This document shows, piece by piece, positions 62,489 through 64,000 of a DNA stretch of 64,000 nt; positions within the stretch are counted from its first letter, which is position 1, and each line of letters opens with the position of its first letter. The DNA is from Rugamonas sp. A1-17 (lineage in GTDB: Bacteria; Pseudomonadota; Gammaproteobacteria; Burkholderiales; Burkholderiaceae_D). Location: NCBI GenBank assembly GCA_025548565.1, contig JAJLPB010000002.1:310001-374000 (forward strand), given 5' to 3'. The notes under the pieces are model-generated. The model worked only from the letters and a program-made list of their open reading frames with translations, was not told where the DNA came from and did not search any database. A program made the translations under genes and the position numbers.

Positions 62489-64000
62489 GTGCCTATTCCC
62501 AAAGTCCTCCTCGTCAACGACGACCCTGCCAGCCTGTACGCGCTGGAAATCTTGCTGTCGGAGGCGGCCGACCAGCATGTGTATGAGCTATTGACGGCGG
62601 GGTCCGGCAAGGAGGCGCTGCGCCAGGTGTTGTTGCACGAATTCGCCGTGATCCTGCTCGACGTCAGCATGCCCGGCATGGACGGCTTCGAGACGGCCGA
62701 GGCGATCCATTCCCATCCCCGCTCGGCCAGCGTGCCGATCATCTTCATCACCGCGCACTACGCGGACGAAATCAACCGCCTCAAGGCCTATCAAAAAGGC
62801 GCGGCCGACTATCTCTTCACGCCGGTGATACCGCAGATTCTGCAGGCGAAGGTGGCGGTGTTTGTCGAGATGACGAAGAAGAATATCCTGCTGCGCAAGA
62901 AGAGCGAGCAGCTGGCGCGCCTGAACCAGGACCTGCGCGTGCAGCGCCTGCAGGACCTGGAGCGCATCAACGCCGAACTGGAACAGGAAATCAAGGACCG
63001 CAAGCAGGCCGAGTTGCGCGCCCACGAGCTGTCCACCCGCGACGCGCTGACCAACCTGGTCAACCGCCGCGCCCTGATCCAGCAACTGGAGCACGCCGTC
63101 GCCACCTCGGACCGCAGCGGTGCCGGCTTCGCGCTGCTGTTCCTCGATCTGGATAAATTCAAGCAGATCAACGACACCTATGGCCACGAAGCCGGCGACG
63201 AACTGCTGCGCCAGGTCGCGGCGCGGCTGACGGCGGCGGTGCGCGTGGCGGACGTGGTGGCGCGTCTGGGCGGCGACGAGTTTGTGGTGCTGATCGAAGG
63301 CCGGGCGGCGGCGGCCAACGCCGCGCGCGTGGCGCGCAAGATCGAACTGGCCTGCGCCCTGCCCTTCGACATCGGCAACAACCGCCTGAAGACCGCGGCC
63401 AGCATCGGCATCGCCATCTATCCGCAGGACGGCGCCAACGCGCAGGCGCTGATGAAGAATGCCGATACCGCCATGTACCACGCCAAGCAGAACGACGCCG
63501 GGCCGGTGCAGTTCTTCCACGAAGAGCTCAATGTGCGCGAACGCGAACGCGAAAAGTGGGCGCTGGAGCTGCGCAAGGCGCTGGCCGCCGGCCAGCTGGA
63601 GCTGCGCTATCAGCCGCAGGTCGATATCGCCACCGGCCGCATCATCGGCGCCGAGGCCCAGCTATACTGGCGCCATGCCGGCAAGGGTTTGCTGGAGGCG
63701 GGGCAGTTCCTGCCGTACGTGCAGGAGCGCGGGCTGCTGGACCGCGTCGACACCTGGGTCATCACGCAGGCCTGCGCGCAGGCGGCGTTGTGGCAGCCGG
63801 TGGCCGTTGCGGCCGATGGCGCGGTGCCGTGCATCTGGATCAACCTGGCCACGCCGCAGATCAACGCAGACCTGCCGCAAACGCTGCTGCCGGCGATCCG
63901 CAAGCACCGGCTGCCGCCGGGCAGCATCGGCGTGGAGCTCAACGAGAAGCAGCTGCAAGGCGCGGCCGAGCCGCTGACCCAGTTGCTGCTGCAATTACAG
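62489..64000 (+). CDS. response regulator REC-GGDEF-EAL protein (cut by window end)
   Basis: At least 504 residues, open at the right edge. The receiver domain (about 5-120) has VLLVNDDPASLYALE and phospho-Asp in VILLDVSMPGMDGFE. A coiled-coil linker (about 125-180) follows. The GGDEF domain has intact GGDEF (RLGGDEFVVLIEG) with an RVAD inhibitory-site motif five residues before it. The EAL domain starts RYQPQVDIATGRIIGAEAQL, so the motif reads EAQ, suggesting impaired phosphodiesterase function. The GTG at 62489 is uncertain: a GTG at 62453 is in frame and neither has a clear ribosome-binding site. It may pair with a kinase elsewhere. Confidence 0.9.
   Translation, partial: MPIPKVLLVNDDPASLYALEILLSEAADQHVYELLTAGSGKEALRQVLLHEFAVILLDVSMPGMDGFETAEAIHSHPRSASVPIIFITAHYADEINRLKAYQKGAADYLFTPVIPQILQAKVAVFVEMTKKNILLRKKSEQLARLNQDLRVQRLQDLERINAELEQEIKDRKQAELRAHELSTRDALTNLVNRRALIQQLEHAVATSDRSGAGFALLFLDLDKFKQINDTYGHEAGDELLRQVAARLTAAVRVADVVARLGGDEFVVLIEGRAAAANAARVARKIELACALPFDIGNNRLKTAASIGIAIYPQDGANAQALMKNADTAMYHAKQNDAGPVQFFHEELNVREREREKWALELRKALAAGQLELRYQPQVDIATGRIIGAEAQLYWRHAGKGLLEAGQFLPYVQERGLLDRVDTWVITQACAQAALWQPVAVAADGAVPCIWINLATPQINADLPQTLLPAIRKHRLPPGSIGVELNEKQLQGAAEPLTQLLLQLQ

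Overview
The window looks like a chromosome segment of a high-GC betaproteobacterium, most likely Oxalobacteraceae (Massilia, Duganella or Janthinobacterium type). The reasons are strong GC bias at third codon positions, a PEP-CTERM sorting-signal protein, a DUF3460 protein, an ETF-ubiquinone oxidoreductase of Burkholderiales type and a complete RecBCD. The genus is inferred, not proven.

Layout. (1) 1-2110: the 5' part of a short-chain dehydrogenase (minus strand) and ETF-QO. (2) 2334-37075: an almost self-sufficient flagellar locus. It holds a short flagellin, a FliK-like protein, a convergent PEP-CTERM gene, a leftward operon fliM-fliN-fliP-fliQ-fliR-flhB-flhA, and a rightward block fliE-fliF-fliG-fliH-fliI-fliJ. 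Next come fliD-fliS-fliT-fliK-fliL-fliA-motA-motB, flgM-flgN with a separate FlgJ-type muramidase, flgA (leftward), flgB to flgL, and a LafW-like protein. (3) 37097-47036: a PAS-PAS-GGDEF-EAL protein, a cystine-type ABC permease and binding protein, small conserved proteins, a Tat-exported DUF882 protein, a degenerate EAL protein, a class II glutamine amidotransferase, a GNAT acetyltransferase, and a sulfate-binding protein with a TOBE mini-protein. A perfect 92-bp palindrome ends this region. (4) 47227-48148: a PbpG-like D,D-endopeptidase. (5) 48240-60527 (leftward): a hybrid CHASE/PAS histidine kinase followed by recC-recB-recD. (6) 60724-64000: a CehA/McbA-like PHP metallohydrolase and a REC-GGDEF-EAL regulator that runs off the window.

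The flagellar gene order, including sigma-28 and stator genes beside fliL and a laf-like fliD-S-T-K-L-A-motAB string, matches the lateral or Flag-2 type described in Vibrio, Aeromonas and E. coli rather than a standard polar locus. The sigma-54 activator lafK, normally between fliM and fliE, is missing; about 590 bp of AT-rich non-coding DNA lies there instead. Several parts deviate from the textbook motor: FliM has no N-terminal CheY-binding peptide, FlhB carries NPEH instead of NPTH, FliG has EHVQ instead of EHPQ, the charged stator-rotor residues are partly replaced, FlgJ is split into two distant genes, and there are two FliK-like proteins. No chemotaxis gene, flhDC or flhF/flhG is present. 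The working picture is a secondary, swarming-type flagellum with its own sigma factor, anti-sigma factor and stators, with c-di-GMP proteins nearby.

Comparisons with E. coli residues are from memory of the reference sequences. No database search was run.
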